DNA of 64,000 nt from Synechocystis sp. PCC 7338 (GCF_018282115.1 NZ_CP054306.1:2899488-2963487), one strand, 5' to 3'. Numbered from the stretch's first letter, positions 1 to 9,864 are shown. Notes: generated from the sequence alone by a model not told the origin. Numbers and translations are program-made.

Positions 1-821
1 TTCAGGAAATGTCGATCAACCGTGTGGATGACCCTGAAGAGGTGCTCCAGCCCAATGAAACCCGGGAATTTTTCATTCTGACCGATGAGAACGAAGACGG
101 TCAGCTCACTCTTTCCATCCGCCGGATTGAGTATATGAGGGCTTGGGAAAGGGTCAGACAACTCCAAGCAGAAGACGCCACGGTGCGCTCCAATGTTTTT
201 GCCACAAATCGTGGTGGTGCTTTAGTCAGAATTGAAGGACTGCGGGGCTTTATTCCCGGCTCCCACATCAGTGCCCGGGAAGCGAAAGAGGATCTAGTAG
301 GGGAAGACCTGCCCCTGAAGTTTTTAGAAGTGGATGAAGAGCGTAATCGTCTAGTGCTCAGCCATCGTCGGGCCCTAGTAGAGCGGAAGATGAACGGTTT
401 GGAAGTGGCCCAGGTAGTGGTGGGCTCAGTCCGGGGTATCAAACCCTACGGTGCTTTCATCGATATCGGTGGTGTCAGCGGTCTGTTGCACATTTCTGAA
501 ATTTCCCACGACCACATCGATACTCCCCACAGCGTCTTTAATGTCAATGATGAAATTAAGGTGATGATCATTGACCTAGATGCGGAACGGGGTCGTATTT
601 CCCTGTCCACTAAGCAGTTGGAGCCGGAACCCGGTGCCATGCTAAAAGACCGGGATTTGGTCAACGAAAAAGCTGACGAGATGGCCGAGATTTTCCGGCA
701 GAAACGTTTGGCGGAAGCCCAGGGCATTCCCTATGAGCCCCCCGCCTCCGTTGATGACACCGACGCCAACGATAACGATGAGGAAGATGAGTCCCTGGCT
801 GTCAGCGCTGTGGATGAGTAA
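1..821 (+). CDS. rps1: 30S ribosomal protein S1, 5' end cut by window
   Basis: RNA-binding ribosomal protein that helps mRNA bind the small subunit. The frame stays open to base 1 (codons CAG GAA precede the ATG at 9), and the usual cyanobacterial S1 is about 328 residues, so roughly 58 N-terminal residues, including most of the first S1 repeat, lie outside the window. Two S1 repeats are visible: one around residues 60-120 of the visible part (GGALVRIEGLRGFIPGS) and one around 135-205 (VVGSVRGIKPYGAFIDIG, GLLHISEIS). The C-terminus is an acidic tail rich in D and E. The ATG at 9 is an internal methionine, not the start. A hairpin terminator follows. Identity is very secure; closest memory match is Synechocystis slr1356. 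Confidence 0.96.
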   Translation, partial: QEMSINRVDDPEEVLQPNETREFFILTDENEDGQLTLSIRRIEYMRAWERVRQLQAEDATVRSNVFATNRGGALVRIEGLRGFIPGSHISAREAKEDLVGEDLPLKFLEVDEERNRLVLSHRRALVERKMNGLEVAQVVVGSVRGIKPYGAFIDIGGVSGLLHISEISHDHIDTPHSVFNVNDEIKVMIIDLDAERGRISLSTKQLEPEPGAMLKDRDLVNEKADEMAEIFRQKRLAEAQGIPYEPPASVDDTDANDNDEEDESLAVSAVDE

Positions 822-847
822 TTGATCCCGTTGGTATTCCAATCGTC

Positions 848-915
848 AGCAGAAATTCAATGATTTTCTGCTCATAAATCAATAACCCTGAGCTATTTTG
901 GCCCAGGGCTTTTTA
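848..915 (+). terminator. Two hairpins after rps1, the second a rho-independent terminator
   Basis: AGCAGAAA (848-855) pairs with TTTTCTGCT (864-872). A second stem, CCCTG (886-890) with CAGGG (904-908), is followed by CTTTTT. The second hairpin with its T run is a standard terminator for rps1. The minus-strand recF ends at 972, so it may serve both sides. Confidence 0.7.
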
Positions 916-971
916 TTGCACGTTGGTAAATAATGAGGACTTTGTTCTTGTCATCCTCAGTCCATCCCAAA

Positions 972-2126
972 TCAATCAATTTCCGACGGCCACCGTTCCT
1001 CCAGTTGACCTCCATTAACTTTAATGATCTGGGACGATCGCCGCCAGCGGTCATCAAAACGATTTAAGTGGGTGGTGGTAATAAGGGTTTGAAAGCGATC
1101 TTCAATGGCCATCAACAATTGCCCCTGGCGATCAAGGTCCAACTCCGCCAAGACATCATCCAATAACAACAGGGGCGGCTCCCCAATTACCGTTTCAATT
1201 AAACTTAATTCAGCCAATTTCAATGCCAGCACCAAGGTTCGTTGTTGTCCCTGGGAGCCATAGGTTCTGGCCGGGGTTTCATCAATGGCAAACCCCACTT
1301 CGTCTCGATGGGGCCCCACCACCGTTGCCCCCAGATGCAATTCTGCCGATCGCCGTTGGGCCAATCTTGCCAAAAAAGCCTGGTGTACTATTTCCGGTTC
1401 ATCCCCTTCCCAGATCACATTGGGTTGATAGGTCACAGTGAGGGTCTCATTGCCGCCGCTAATGCGCCCATGCCACTCCTGGGCCAAGGGAGCTAGCCGG
1501 GCCAAACCCCTCGCCCGACGGCGGGCTACCCTAGTCCCCATTTCCACCAATTGCTGATCCCAGAGTTTCAAAGAAGCAGTTAATTCTTCCCCCAAAGCTA
1601 GACCGGTTTCCCACTGCTGTCGGAGGCTTTTTAGTAAAGCATTGCGTTGTTTAACAATATGTTGGTATTGAGCTAAAATGTGGGCATAGAGGGGTTCTAG
1701 TTGAGTTAATAAAGTATCTAGCCACTGGCGACGACAGTCCGGTGCGCCTCTGACCAAATCTAAATCTAAACAGGAAAATTCCACTGCATTTAAGCAACCC
1801 AAAAAATCTAACTGGCGGCGGCATTGGTTTTGGTTAATGCGTAGATTACGCCTGCCTGATCGCCGTAGGCCAATTTCTAATTCTGCCACACTGTACTGTC
1901 TTTCCAGTAAAGCTTTAATTTGGCCACTGGCCGCCCCATCCAACACCAATTCCTGGTCCCGGCTAGTACGATGACTTTTGAGGGTTGCTAATAGTTCTAC
2001 TGCTTCCAATAAGTTAGATTTACCCTGGGCATTATTGCCCACCAAAATGGTTTTTTGAGCAGAAAATTCCACCTCCTCTTCCAGGTAATTGCGAAAGGCC
2101 CGTAAATAAAGTTTTTTCAGGTACAT
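972..2126 (-). CDS. recF: DNA replication and repair protein RecF
   Basis: SMC-like ATPase that loads RecA at single-stranded gaps together with RecO and RecR. The N-terminal Walker A is GNNAQGKSNLL (about residues 30-40 from the chosen start), and the C-terminal ABC-type signature and Walker B are YGSQGQQRTLVLALK and LLLLDDVLAELD, all as in RecF. The ATG at 2126 (MYLKKLYLRAFRNY) gives 384 residues, the usual family length and N-terminus. An upstream in-frame start at 2156 adds ten residues unlike the family. The ABC exporter gene ends just upstream of it on the same strand (stop at 2168, only about 40 bases away), so the two may be cotranscribed. Confidence 0.95.
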   Translation of the reverse strand: MYLKKLYLRAFRNYLEEEVEFSAQKTILVGNNAQGKSNLLEAVELLATLKSHRTSRDQELVLDGAASGQIKALLERQYSVAELEIGLRRSGRRNLRINQNQCRRQLDFLGCLNAVEFSCLDLDLVRGAPDCRRQWLDTLLTQLEPLYAHILAQYQHIVKQRNALLKSLRQQWETGLALGEELTASLKLWDQQLVEMGTRVARRRARGLARLAPLAQEWHGRISGGNETLTVTYQPNVIWEGDEPEIVHQAFLARLAQRRSAELHLGATVVGPHRDEVGFAIDETPARTYGSQGQQRTLVLALKLAELSLIETVIGEPPLLLLDDVLAELDLDRQGQLLMAIEDRFQTLITTTHLNRFDDRWRRSSQIIKVNGGQLEERWPSEID

Positions 2127-2167
2127 TTTTTTACTCAACGGGGCAAAAATCAGCAACCTTTGCCGGT

Positions 2168-3907
2168 CTAGGAAGCAAACTGTTGGGCATGGAAACGGGC
2201 ATAACGACCTTGGTGGGCCATCAATTCTTGATGACTACCCATTTCAACAATTTCCCCTCGTTCCAACACCACAATGCGGGTGGCCTTACGCACCGTAGCC
2301 AAGCGATGGGCAATAACAAACACAGTCCGTTGTTGAACAATGCGCTCTAAAGCTTCCTGCACCAGCGCTTCCGATTCCGAATCCAACGCCGAAGTAGCCT
2401 CATCTAAAATTAAAATGCTGGGATTGCGTAAAATCGCTCTGGCGATGGCAATGCGCTGACGTTGCCCTCCTGAAAGGGTGACCCCCCGCTCCCCCACATA
2501 GGTGTAATATCCCTGGCTCAACTCTGTAATGAACTGGTGGGCATTGGCGATGCAAGCCGCTTCCTCAATGGCTTTTAGGTCTAAATCAGTTTTGCCAAAG
2601 GCAATATTCTGGGCGATCGTGCCTGAAAAAAGAATATTTTCCTGGGGCACAATGGCAATTTGCCCCCGTAAACTTTTCAGGGTGATTCTATCAATGACGT
2701 GGCCATCAATGCGTAAACAACCCCCCGTGACGTCGTGGAGCCGCATCAATAGGTTCACCAAGGTACTCTTACCGGCCCCGGAAGCCCCCACCAAAGCGAT
2801 CATTTCCCCTGGCTGGGCCTGTAAATTAATTCCACTCAAAACCGGTTTATCTTCTATGTAGGCAAAATCGACGTTTTCATAATGCACCGCTCCCTGGAGG
2901 TGGTCGATGGGCACGGCAGTGGGGCTATCTTCCACCGAAGGTTGCAGAGCAAAAATTTCAAAAATACGGTCAACGGAAGCTTCCCCCTGTTTGAACAAAT
3001 TGTAATTGCTGGTGATGTGGCTAATGGGATCAATCAACATCGCTACCCCAGTGACGTAGCTAATAAATTCAATGCCAGTTAAGTTACCGAGGGAAATTTG
3101 CCAAGCCGCCAGGCAAAATAACACCACTACCCCCATGGCTTCCAAAAAACCCACCACCACAAACTGCAATGCCTTCATGCGTTCGGCCAAAAACTGCGAT
3201 CGCCGATGTTGCTGGGCCTCTTCCCGAAACAAATCTAACTGGTAATCCTCGGCAGCAAAAGCTTTAACTAAACGGATGGCCCCCAACGTTTCCGTCAATA
3301 AAGAAGACAGATTAGAAATGCGGGTTTGACTACGGCGACTGAACTTTAACAACTGTTCCCCAAAAAAGCCGATTAGCACCGCCATTAGGGGGGCAATGAC
3401 CAGCACCGCACAGGTAAGGGCCCAGTTGAGGTAGAACATGTAACCGAACACCACCACCAATTGCAACGCCGAAGGGACAAAATCGTGGAATAACTTATTC
3501 ACCACTTCGCCGATGCGGTCAATGTCTTCTGTGAGTCGATAGGATAGGTCCCCTGTTTTTGCTTCCTCAAAATAGCTCAGGCTTAGCCGTTGCAGATGGG
3601 CATAGGTCTGCTCCCGCAGAGTCAATGCCATATTTAGCGCCGCCTTGGCCATGAGGGTATCCTGGCCATACTGGGCCATACCCCGCACCAGAAAAATTAC
3701 TGCCGCCACCCCGGCCATAATCAAAATGGAGCGCACATCCCCCTCACCGATGTATTTGGCCATGCGTCCCACTAACCAGGCTAGGATAGGCCAAAAAACG
3801 GTAAATAACAGAGTACAGAGGAAAGCCAGACCGATGGTTCGCCGATGGGGACGAATGTAAGGGATTAACAGCCAGTAGCGAGATTTAGGGGAAGATTTTT
3901 TCTGCAA
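2168..3907 (-). CDS. ABC exporter, fused membrane and ATPase domains
   Basis: Half-transporter of the MsbA/lipid-multidrug exporter type (579 residues) that would work as a homodimer in the cytoplasmic or thylakoid membrane. The first 320 residues contain six hydrophobic segments (ABC transporter type 1 domain). The nucleotide-binding domain follows, with Walker A GASGAGKSTL, Q-loop VPQENILF, signature LSGGQRQR, Walker B ILILDEATSALD and the H-loop AHRL. All catalytic motifs are intact. The substrate cannot be told from sequence; lipid, lipid A-like glycolipid or drug are all possible. It lies upstream of recF on the same strand with a gap of about 40 bases. Confidence 0.88.
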   Translation of the reverse strand: MQKKSSPKSRYWLLIPYIRPHRRTIGLAFLCTLLFTVFWPILAWLVGRMAKYIGEGDVRSILIMAGVAAVIFLVRGMAQYGQDTLMAKAALNMALTLREQTYAHLQRLSLSYFEEAKTGDLSYRLTEDIDRIGEVVNKLFHDFVPSALQLVVVFGYMFYLNWALTCAVLVIAPLMAVLIGFFGEQLLKFSRRSQTRISNLSSLLTETLGAIRLVKAFAAEDYQLDLFREEAQQHRRSQFLAERMKALQFVVVGFLEAMGVVVLFCLAAWQISLGNLTGIEFISYVTGVAMLIDPISHITSNYNLFKQGEASVDRIFEIFALQPSVEDSPTAVPIDHLQGAVHYENVDFAYIEDKPVLSGINLQAQPGEMIALVGASGAGKSTLVNLLMRLHDVTGGCLRIDGHVIDRITLKSLRGQIAIVPQENILFSGTIAQNIAFGKTDLDLKAIEEAACIANAHQFITELSQGYYTYVGERGVTLSGGQRQRIAIARAILRNPSILILDEATSALDSESEALVQEALERIVQQRTVFVIAHRLATVRKATRIVVLERGEIVEMGSHQELMAHQGRYARFHAQQFAS

Positions 3908-4041
3908 AGGACTAAATTACGTCGGGGAAAGAACCCCGTTGATTCTACCAAAATGTTACTGGTCCAGGGGCCGCAGGATGGGAACTCCATGGGTGATAAT
4001 TGTCTCCGTTCTGTCCCTACTGTTTGGCCCAAAACTAATCC

Positions 4042-5817
4042 CTATGCTTTAGACACCGGGGGTAAGGCACCGGAATAAATTAAGCCTTTTTGGGCATCGA
4101 TGGTGACAATGGCTCCATCCCGGATCTTTTGGGTAGCCCCCTTAAAACCCACAATCACCGGCACCCCCAGCCGCAAACCGATAATGGCTGCATGGCTGGT
4201 TAAGCTCTCTTCTTCGGTGATAATGCCCGCCGCCCGCCGCATCATTTCCACGCAATCGGCATTGGTAGAGGGTACCACTAAAATTTCTCCCTGGGTAAAT
4301 TGGGCGATCGCCCGGGGATGTCCCGCTACCCTGGCCCGACCACTGACAGCCCCCTGGCCAATGCCTACGCCCCGTCCGAGAATGGCCTTGACCACTTCCA
4401 CTTTAATTAAATCCGTGGAACCAGCCACCCCCTGCAATGTCCCAGCAGTCATCACCACCAGGTCTCCATCCCGGAGGAAATGGTTTTCCTGGGCCACGTT
4501 AATGGCGGCTTGGAACGTTTGACTGGTGGAGGGTAAATCTAACACGAGGAGGGGCTTAACTCCCCACACCAACTGCAACTGACGGGACACGTCCACATGG
4601 GGAGTAACGGCCAGAATGGGGGTTTTGGGGCGGAACTTGGACACATGGCGGGCCGTGGAGCCGGTTTTGGTCAAGGACATAATGGCCGCGGCGTTGAGAG
4701 TTTCCGCAATCTGGCTGACCGCACTGGAAATAGCATTGGGAATAGAAGTACGACTGGCTTCCGCTTGGGAAGGATTGATATCTTCTTGCTCAATGCGCTC
4801 CGCAATTTTGGCCATTATGGCCACCGCTTCCACGGGAAATTTACCGATCGCCGTTTCGTTGGAAAGCATCACCGCATCGGTACCATCGAGGATAGCATTG
4901 GCCACATCGGACACCTCAGCCCTGGTGGGTCGGGGGCTGTTGACCATACTATCTAGCATTTGGGTGGCGGTAATAACGGGAATGCCCAAACGGTTAGCGG
5001 TGGCAATGAGCTTTTTCTGCAAAATCGGCACATCCTCCGCCGGCAGTTCTACCCCCAAATCCCCCCGGGCCACCATTACCCCATCACATTTTTCCAGCAC
5101 CGCCTGCATATCTTTGATGGCTTCGTGCTTTTCAATTTTGGCGATCACCGGCACTGATTTCCCCGCCGCCGCAATTAAACCTTTAATTTCATCAATGTCC
5201 TGGGGATTGCGTACAAAGCTCAGGGCCACCCAGTCCACCCCCTGGTCAAGGCCAAACATCAAATCTTCCTTATCCTTGTCCGTCATCGCCTTAACGGAAA
5301 GACAAACCCCAGGGAAGTTAACCCCTTTATTGCTAGAAAGGGTCCCCCCCACAATTACCCGACAGTGCAGATCCCGATTGACTCGGTCAATTTCCTCCAC
5401 TAGCATTTCCAGTTTGCCGTCGTCTAGCAAAATCCTTGCCCCGGAGGGGACTTCATCCGCTAAATGCTCGTAGCTGATGGAACTAATAACCTCAGTACAC
5501 TCCACCGGGCGACTGGTGAGAATGTAGGGGTCACCATTTTTCAGTTGTACGGAACCTGCATCATTCAAAAATTTACCCACCCGAATTTTGGGCCCCTGTA
5601 AATCCTGCAAGATGCCCACCGGTTGGTTCAATTCAAAGGCAATTTGACGAATCAAACGGATACTTTGTTGATGGTAGCTATGGTCCCCATGGGAAAAGTT
5701 GAGGCGGAAAGTGGTGGCACCGGCTTGGATCAATTGTCTCAGCACTTCCTTGCTTTGGGTCGCGGGGCCGATGGTAGCGACAATTTTGGTACGACGGGGA
5801 AGGGGAGACGTTTGCAT
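4042..5817 (-). CDS. pyk: Pyruvate kinase with C-terminal PEP-utilizing domain
   Basis: Final glycolytic enzyme, PEP + ADP to pyruvate + ATP. The start MQTSPLPRRTKIVATIGPAT is typical. The barrel carries the TATQMLDSM and MVARGDLGVE motifs, the substrate lysine in VIAKIEKHEA, and the metal-binding region. At 591 residues it is about 110 longer than the minimal enzyme. The extra C-terminus (about 485-585) contains TSHAAIIGLRLGVPVIVG, the PEP-utilizing/phosphohistidine swivelling domain found in many cyanobacterial and Bacillus kinases. The histidine in TSHAA is present, but a phosphotransfer role for this domain in pyruvate kinases is not established. It matches, from memory, the longer of two Synechocystis isozymes. 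Confidence 0.95.
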   Translation of the reverse strand: MQTSPLPRRTKIVATIGPATQSKEVLRQLIQAGATTFRLNFSHGDHSYHQQSIRLIRQIAFELNQPVGILQDLQGPKIRVGKFLNDAGSVQLKNGDPYILTSRPVECTEVISSISYEHLADEVPSGARILLDDGKLEMLVEEIDRVNRDLHCRVIVGGTLSSNKGVNFPGVCLSVKAMTDKDKEDLMFGLDQGVDWVALSFVRNPQDIDEIKGLIAAAGKSVPVIAKIEKHEAIKDMQAVLEKCDGVMVARGDLGVELPAEDVPILQKKLIATANRLGIPVITATQMLDSMVNSPRPTRAEVSDVANAILDGTDAVMLSNETAIGKFPVEAVAIMAKIAERIEQEDINPSQAEASRTSIPNAISSAVSQIAETLNAAAIMSLTKTGSTARHVSKFRPKTPILAVTPHVDVSRQLQLVWGVKPLLVLDLPSTSQTFQAAINVAQENHFLRDGDLVVMTAGTLQGVAGSTDLIKVEVVKAILGRGVGIGQGAVSGRARVAGHPRAIAQFTQGEILVVPSTNADCVEMMRRAAGIITEEESLTSHAAIIGLRLGVPVIVGFKGATQKIRDGAIVTIDAQKGLIYSGALPPVSKA

Positions 5818-5997
5818 AATGGGCTGAAATTAGGGGCAGTTAAATATAATAGTTAAGGCCGTGGAATTTTAGGCGGCGCCGGGGAAATATTCCCATTATC
5901 CGCCACGATCGCCGTTTCAGTTGCACCGGATTAGGGGGCGAAGAATGATAGGGTGGGCCGTGGGAAATTTTTTCTCCAAGGTTTTATAGGGTTTTGT

Positions 5998-6426
5998 ATG
6001 GATGGTTCCGGTTCCGCTTTGTTAGCTCTGTTAAAGGATTACAGTCGTTTAGAAATCCGCATTCCCCAGAATGATCAAGAACGGAATGACCTCCGCCGGG
6101 CCATTATCTGGATTTGTGGCCAGAGCGAAACGGAAAATTTTGGCATTTGTGCCGACGACCAACATAGTGCCGAAGCCGCTTTAGGACAATATCTCCGGGC
6201 CCTGGACTACGACTCGGCGCACCGCGCAGCGGATCTCTGCGAGATCGCCATGGAAGAGCAGACCATCCAAGGGCCAGTATATTTGAAATGCCAGAGCCAA
6301 TCCCTGCGGTTTTATGTGGCTAGTTATGAGGGTAGTTACCGGGGGGTGTTGATTTCCTGCCAAACGGAGGATGAAGCCCTGGCGGGAACTTATGGTTATT
6401 TTCCTTTGGATTTGTTCGCCGATTGA
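5998..6426 (+). CDS. DUF1824 family protein
   Basis: Small soluble protein (142 residues from ATG 5998, MDGSGSALLALLKDY) of a family restricted mostly to cyanobacteria and plastids, with no assigned function. Conserved-looking features include an early leucine-rich helix, the stretch IIWICGQSETENFGICADD, and the C-terminal RGVLISCQTEDE followed by YGYFPLDLF. A GTG at 5953 would add 15 residues, but these look unlike the family. It is divergent from the pyruvate kinase gene, so the 180-base gap holds both promoters. Confidence 0.7.
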   Translation: MDGSGSALLALLKDYSRLEIRIPQNDQERNDLRRAIIWICGQSETENFGICADDQHSAEAALGQYLRALDYDSAHRAADLCEIAMEEQTIQGPVYLKCQSQSLRFYVASYEGSYRGVLISCQTEDEALAGTYGYFPLDLFAD

Positions 6427-6572
6427 ATGGAAGTTGAAAGACTAGGTTCAGCACACTTTAAACCGCTTTAAGTTAAAGGAAAGGGATTCTTCTCCACCCC
6501 GGCCACCTTAGACTTTCGCTTCTTGATGCTGCTGGGGAACGAAATAGTTGCCCCACCCAGGCTTCACCTGAA

Positions 6573-7088
6573 CTAATCAAATAAACGAAAGTAGGGGTAA
6601 CGTTTGGGAATGCCCTTTTCCTTTTCCAGGTCAAAGTTAATTACCCGCCAACAATCATCCTCTGTACCTGGGGAACTGAATTCTACCGGCAGACCGTAAA
6701 GACGGGGCAGGGGACTATCCCGGTCCTCGGGGTTACGCCAGCTACCTTGCCGTTGCAGATAAACGCTGACCAAATCGTAGTAACGGTGGGCAATAATTAC
6801 CTTTGTGGCTCGGTAACCTTCGGTGTAGAGGCGATCTAAAGCTTCATGAATTTCAAAGCGGATACCGTCGGGGTGGGTATGTTGCCGATACCATTCCCCC
6901 TGCCAAAAGCGCCAGTGGCGACCAGATTGTAAATGGACTAAATCCTCTGTGTCGGGGTTAACTTCAAAGGCTCCATGGCGATTACAAAGGTACGTGTCTG
7001 TCAGGGTCAACGCTGGAATAGTTTGCCGACAGTGGGGACATTGGATTTCTGGGCCGAAAAGGGGGTATTGTAAACCGAGATTTTGCAT
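6573..7088 (-). CDS. Cyanobacterial TIGR02652-type protein with zinc-ribbon-like start
   Basis: 171-residue soluble protein. The N-terminus has CPHC at about residues 18-21 and a further cysteine and histidine (LCNRHGAF), which suggests a small metal-binding ribbon. The middle part (FEVNPDTEDLVHLQSGRHWRFW) and the aromatic-rich C-terminus match my memory of the conserved cyanobacterial family TIGR02652, whose function is unknown. It is convergent with the DUF1824 gene and divergent from the PPK2 gene. A nucleic-acid role is possible from the ribbon but is only inference. Confidence 0.7.
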   Translation of the reverse strand: MQNLGLQYPLFGPEIQCPHCRQTIPALTLTDTYLCNRHGAFEVNPDTEDLVHLQSGRHWRFWQGEWYRQHTHPDGIRFEIHEALDRLYTEGYRATKVIIAHRYYDLVSVYLQRQGSWRNPEDRDSPLPRLYGLPVEFSSPGTEDDCWRVINFDLEKEKGIPKRYPYFRLFD

Positions 7089-7211
7089 GGAAAACCGTTG
7101 GAATGGGCGGTTAAAGCAGAGGCCCCCACATTATAACCAAGGGATCTTTTCCTGGGTTTCTGGCCTAAACTTAGGCCGACAATCATTCTTTCTTCCCCCT
7201 GGCGATCGCCT

Positions 7212-8714
7212 ATGTTAGATGCCCTCGACCTTTCCCTCAAGCTGGATAAAGAGAGTTATAAAGAACAACTAGAGGATTTGATGCGGCAGTTGCGGAATCT
7301 GCAACAGTCCTGTTGGGAAGAAAAAACTCCAGTCATCATTGTCTTAGAGGGTTGGGCCGCCGCCGGTAAAGGCACATTGCTCAAGAAAATTGTTAACTAC
7401 ATGGATCCGAGGGGATTTTCCGTCAATCCCATTTTTGCGGCCAATGAACAGGAAAGAATGTACCCTTTTCTTTGGCGTTTTTGGCAAAAGCTTCCCCCCA
7501 AGGGGAGTTTGGGCTTTTTCTACCATAGTTGGTACACCAATTGTCTTGAGGAAAGATTATTTGGTCGGCTCCCCGCCTCCCAGGTGCATTTAGTGATGCG
7601 GGACATTAACGCCTTTGAGCGCCAGTTGGTGGAAGACGGAGCGGCGATCGCCAAATTTTGGGTACATATCAGCCAAAAAGAATTAAAAAAACGCCTGAAA
7701 AAATACGAAGCCGACGAGCTGGAAATGTGGCGGGTGCGGCCGGAGGATTGGCAACAGGAAAAACGCTACCAGGAATACTCCGCCCTAGTGGAAGAAATGC
7801 TCACTTACACCAGCACTGGCTACGGCCCCTGGACCCTGGTGGAGGGGGACTGTGAACGGTGGTCAAGGGTAAAGGTACTGTCCCAACTGGTGGCGGTAAT
7901 TGTCCAAGCCCTAGACCAAAAGCGGGCCAGGGTCAACGCTAAAATTGCCCCCAGCCCCCCCCAAAAGGAATTGCTTCCCACTGAGCCCAATTTCCTGGCC
8001 AAAGTGGACTTGAGCCTGCAACTAAGCAAGGACGACTATCGGCAACGGTTGCGGGATAGCCAGATTGAACTACGTAAATTACAGGCCAAGATTTACCAAG
8101 AAAAAGTCCCCGTAATTGCCCTATTTGAAGGTTGGGATGCCGCTGGTAAGGGAGGGGCCATCAAACGTTTAACCGACACCCTCGATCCCCGTAGTTACCA
8201 AGTCAACACCTTTGCCGCTCCCACGGAGGAAGAAGCCCAATTCCATTACCTCTGGCGTTTTTGGCGCCGCATTCCCCCCGGCGGGAAATTTGGTATCTTT
8301 GACCGTAGTTGGTACGGTCGGGTGATGGTGGAGCGGGTGGAAGGGTTTGCCCGGGAGAAGGAATGGTTACGGGCTTACCGGGAAATCAATGAATTTGAAG
8401 CGGAATTAACGGCAGAAGGCTATGTGGTGGTGAAATTTTTCCTCCATATCAGCCCTGAAGAACAATTAGCCCGGTTTGAAGAACGGCAAAACAATCCCTT
8501 CAAGCAATATAAGCTCACCGATGAAGACTGGCGCAATCGGGAGAAATGGCCCCTCTACGACGTTGCTGTGAACCAGATGATGGCCCGCACCAATACCCCC
8601 GCCGCTCCCTGGACAGTGGTGCCCGCCAACGATAAATATTTCGCTCGGGTGCAGGTGATTCAAACGGTGGTGGAAGCGGTGAAAATGGAACTCAAACGCC
8701 GGGGCAAGGACTAA
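7212..8714 (+). CDS. Double-domain polyphosphate kinase 2 (polyP:AMP phosphotransferase type)
   Basis: Two tandem PPK2 domains in 500 residues, the architecture of class II enzymes that phosphorylate AMP to ADP with polyphosphate. The N-terminal domain has Walker A GWAAAGKGTL (about residue 46) and the C-terminal one has GWDAAGKGGA (about 308). The C-terminal lid/Walker B region reads FDRSWYGRVMVERVEGF, with the expected D, R and R residues. The matching N-terminal segment is FYHSWYTNCLEERLFG and lacks the Asp and Arg of the lid. As in characterised relatives, the C-terminal half is therefore the likely catalytic one. The gene starts 123 bases from the divergent TIGR02652-type gene. bioB follows 73 bases downstream. 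Confidence 0.88.
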   Translation: MLDALDLSLKLDKESYKEQLEDLMRQLRNLQQSCWEEKTPVIIVLEGWAAAGKGTLLKKIVNYMDPRGFSVNPIFAANEQERMYPFLWRFWQKLPPKGSLGFFYHSWYTNCLEERLFGRLPASQVHLVMRDINAFERQLVEDGAAIAKFWVHISQKELKKRLKKYEADELEMWRVRPEDWQQEKRYQEYSALVEEMLTYTSTGYGPWTLVEGDCERWSRVKVLSQLVAVIVQALDQKRARVNAKIAPSPPQKELLPTEPNFLAKVDLSLQLSKDDYRQRLRDSQIELRKLQAKIYQEKVPVIALFEGWDAAGKGGAIKRLTDTLDPRSYQVNTFAAPTEEEAQFHYLWRFWRRIPPGGKFGIFDRSWYGRVMVERVEGFAREKEWLRAYREINEFEAELTAEGYVVVKFFLHISPEEQLARFEERQNNPFKQYKLTDEDWRNREKWPLYDVAVNQMMARTNTPAAPWTVVPANDKYFARVQVIQTVVEAVKMELKRRGKD

Positions 8715-8787
8715 GCCTGTCTGACCCCTTTGCCCGCCGTGATAAAATGCCCTTTAATTCGATCCAGACCCCTAACCCCCTATTGCC

Positions 8788-9864
8788 GTGGTTCTAGCCT
8801 CTTCCCACCCCTCCTCCTCCCTTACTCGCCATGGGACTCTGCAAACCTGGTTAACAGGCCTCAGTCAGCGCATTATTGACGGCGATTGCCTAACACGGGA
8901 AGAAGCATTGCAGTTGGCGGCGATCGAAGGGGAAGAAAATATTCTCCTGCTCTGCGAGGCGGCCAATGACATTCGTCAAGCCTGCTGTGGCAATGTGGTA
9001 GACCTGTGTAGCATCATCAACGTTAAATCCGGTAACTGCTCGGAAAACTGTGGCTTTTGTTCCCAGTCTAGTCACCATCCCGACCCCAACTCTCCCATCT
9101 ACGGTCTGAAAACCGAGGCGGAAATCTTGGAACAGGCCAGGGCGGCGGCGGCGGCGGGGGCCAAACGCTTTTGCTTAGTTAGTCAGGGTCGGGGGCCTAA
9201 ATACCATAGCCCCAAGGATAAAGAATTTGAGCAAATTCTGGCCACGGTGCGGCAAATTATCCAGGAAACCAACATTAAGCCCTGTTGCGCGTTGGGGGAA
9301 GTGACCCCGGAACAGGCCCAGCAATTGAAGGAAGCTGGAGTGACTCGCTATAACCATAATCTGGAGGCATCCGCCACCTATTACGACAAAATTGTTACCA
9401 CCCACACCTGGCAAGACCGGGTCGATACGGTGAAAAATCTCAAAGCGGCCGGCATTCAAGCTTGTACTGGCGGCATTTTGGGCATGGGGGAAACCTGGGA
9501 AGACCGCATTGACCTAGCTTTGGCTCTGCGGGAATTGGAAGTGGAATCCGTGCCCCTGAATCTACTCAACCCCCGCCCTGGCACTCCTTTGGGGGAACAA
9601 CAAAAGTTAAGTCCCTACGATGCCCTCAAGGCGATCGCCATTTTCCGGTTTATTTTGCCCCAACAAATTATTCGTTATGCCGGGGGCCGGGAAGCGGTAA
9701 TGGGAGAATTACAGGATTTAGGTCTAAAGGCAGGCATTAACGCTATGCTAGTGGGCCATTATTTAACTACCCTGGGTCAACCCCCCGAACAGGATCAACA
9801 ATTATTGGCATCTCTTGGCCTCGAAGGGGGAGAGGCCCCTATCCCCGGTGAATACCAATCCTGA
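8788..9864 (+). CDS. bioB: Biotin synthase
   Basis: Radical SAM enzyme that inserts sulfur into dethiobiotin. The radical SAM cluster motif is present as CSENCGFCSQS (about residues 84-94), and the C-terminal IRYAGGREAVMGELQ is the conserved BioB region. The start used is GTG at 8788, preceded by a non-conserved N-terminal stretch rich in Ser. A later start is possible, but no ATG lies in a better place. The biotin transporter gene bioY begins inside its last codons, so synthesis and uptake of biotin are coupled. Length of 358 residues is normal. Confidence 0.95.
   Translation: MVLASSHPSSSLTRHGTLQTWLTGLSQRIIDGDCLTREEALQLAAIEGEENILLLCEAANDIRQACCGNVVDLCSIINVKSGNCSENCGFCSQSSHHPDPNSPIYGLKTEAEILEQARAAAAAGAKRFCLVSQGRGPKYHSPKDKEFEQILATVRQIIQETNIKPCCALGEVTPEQAQQLKEAGVTRYNHNLEASATYYDKIVTTHTWQDRVDTVKNLKAAGIQACTGGILGMGETWEDRIDLALALRELEVESVPLNLLNPRPGTPLGEQQKLSPYDALKAIAIFRFILPQQIIRYAGGREAVMGELQDLGLKAGINAMLVGHYLTTLGQPPEQDQQLLASLGLEGGEAPIPGEYQS

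Noticed and set aside
4616-5473. 285-residue plus-strand frame inside the pyruvate kinase gene
   Set aside because: Antisense shadow of a conserved enzyme; composition is that of codon mirror, with no domain.
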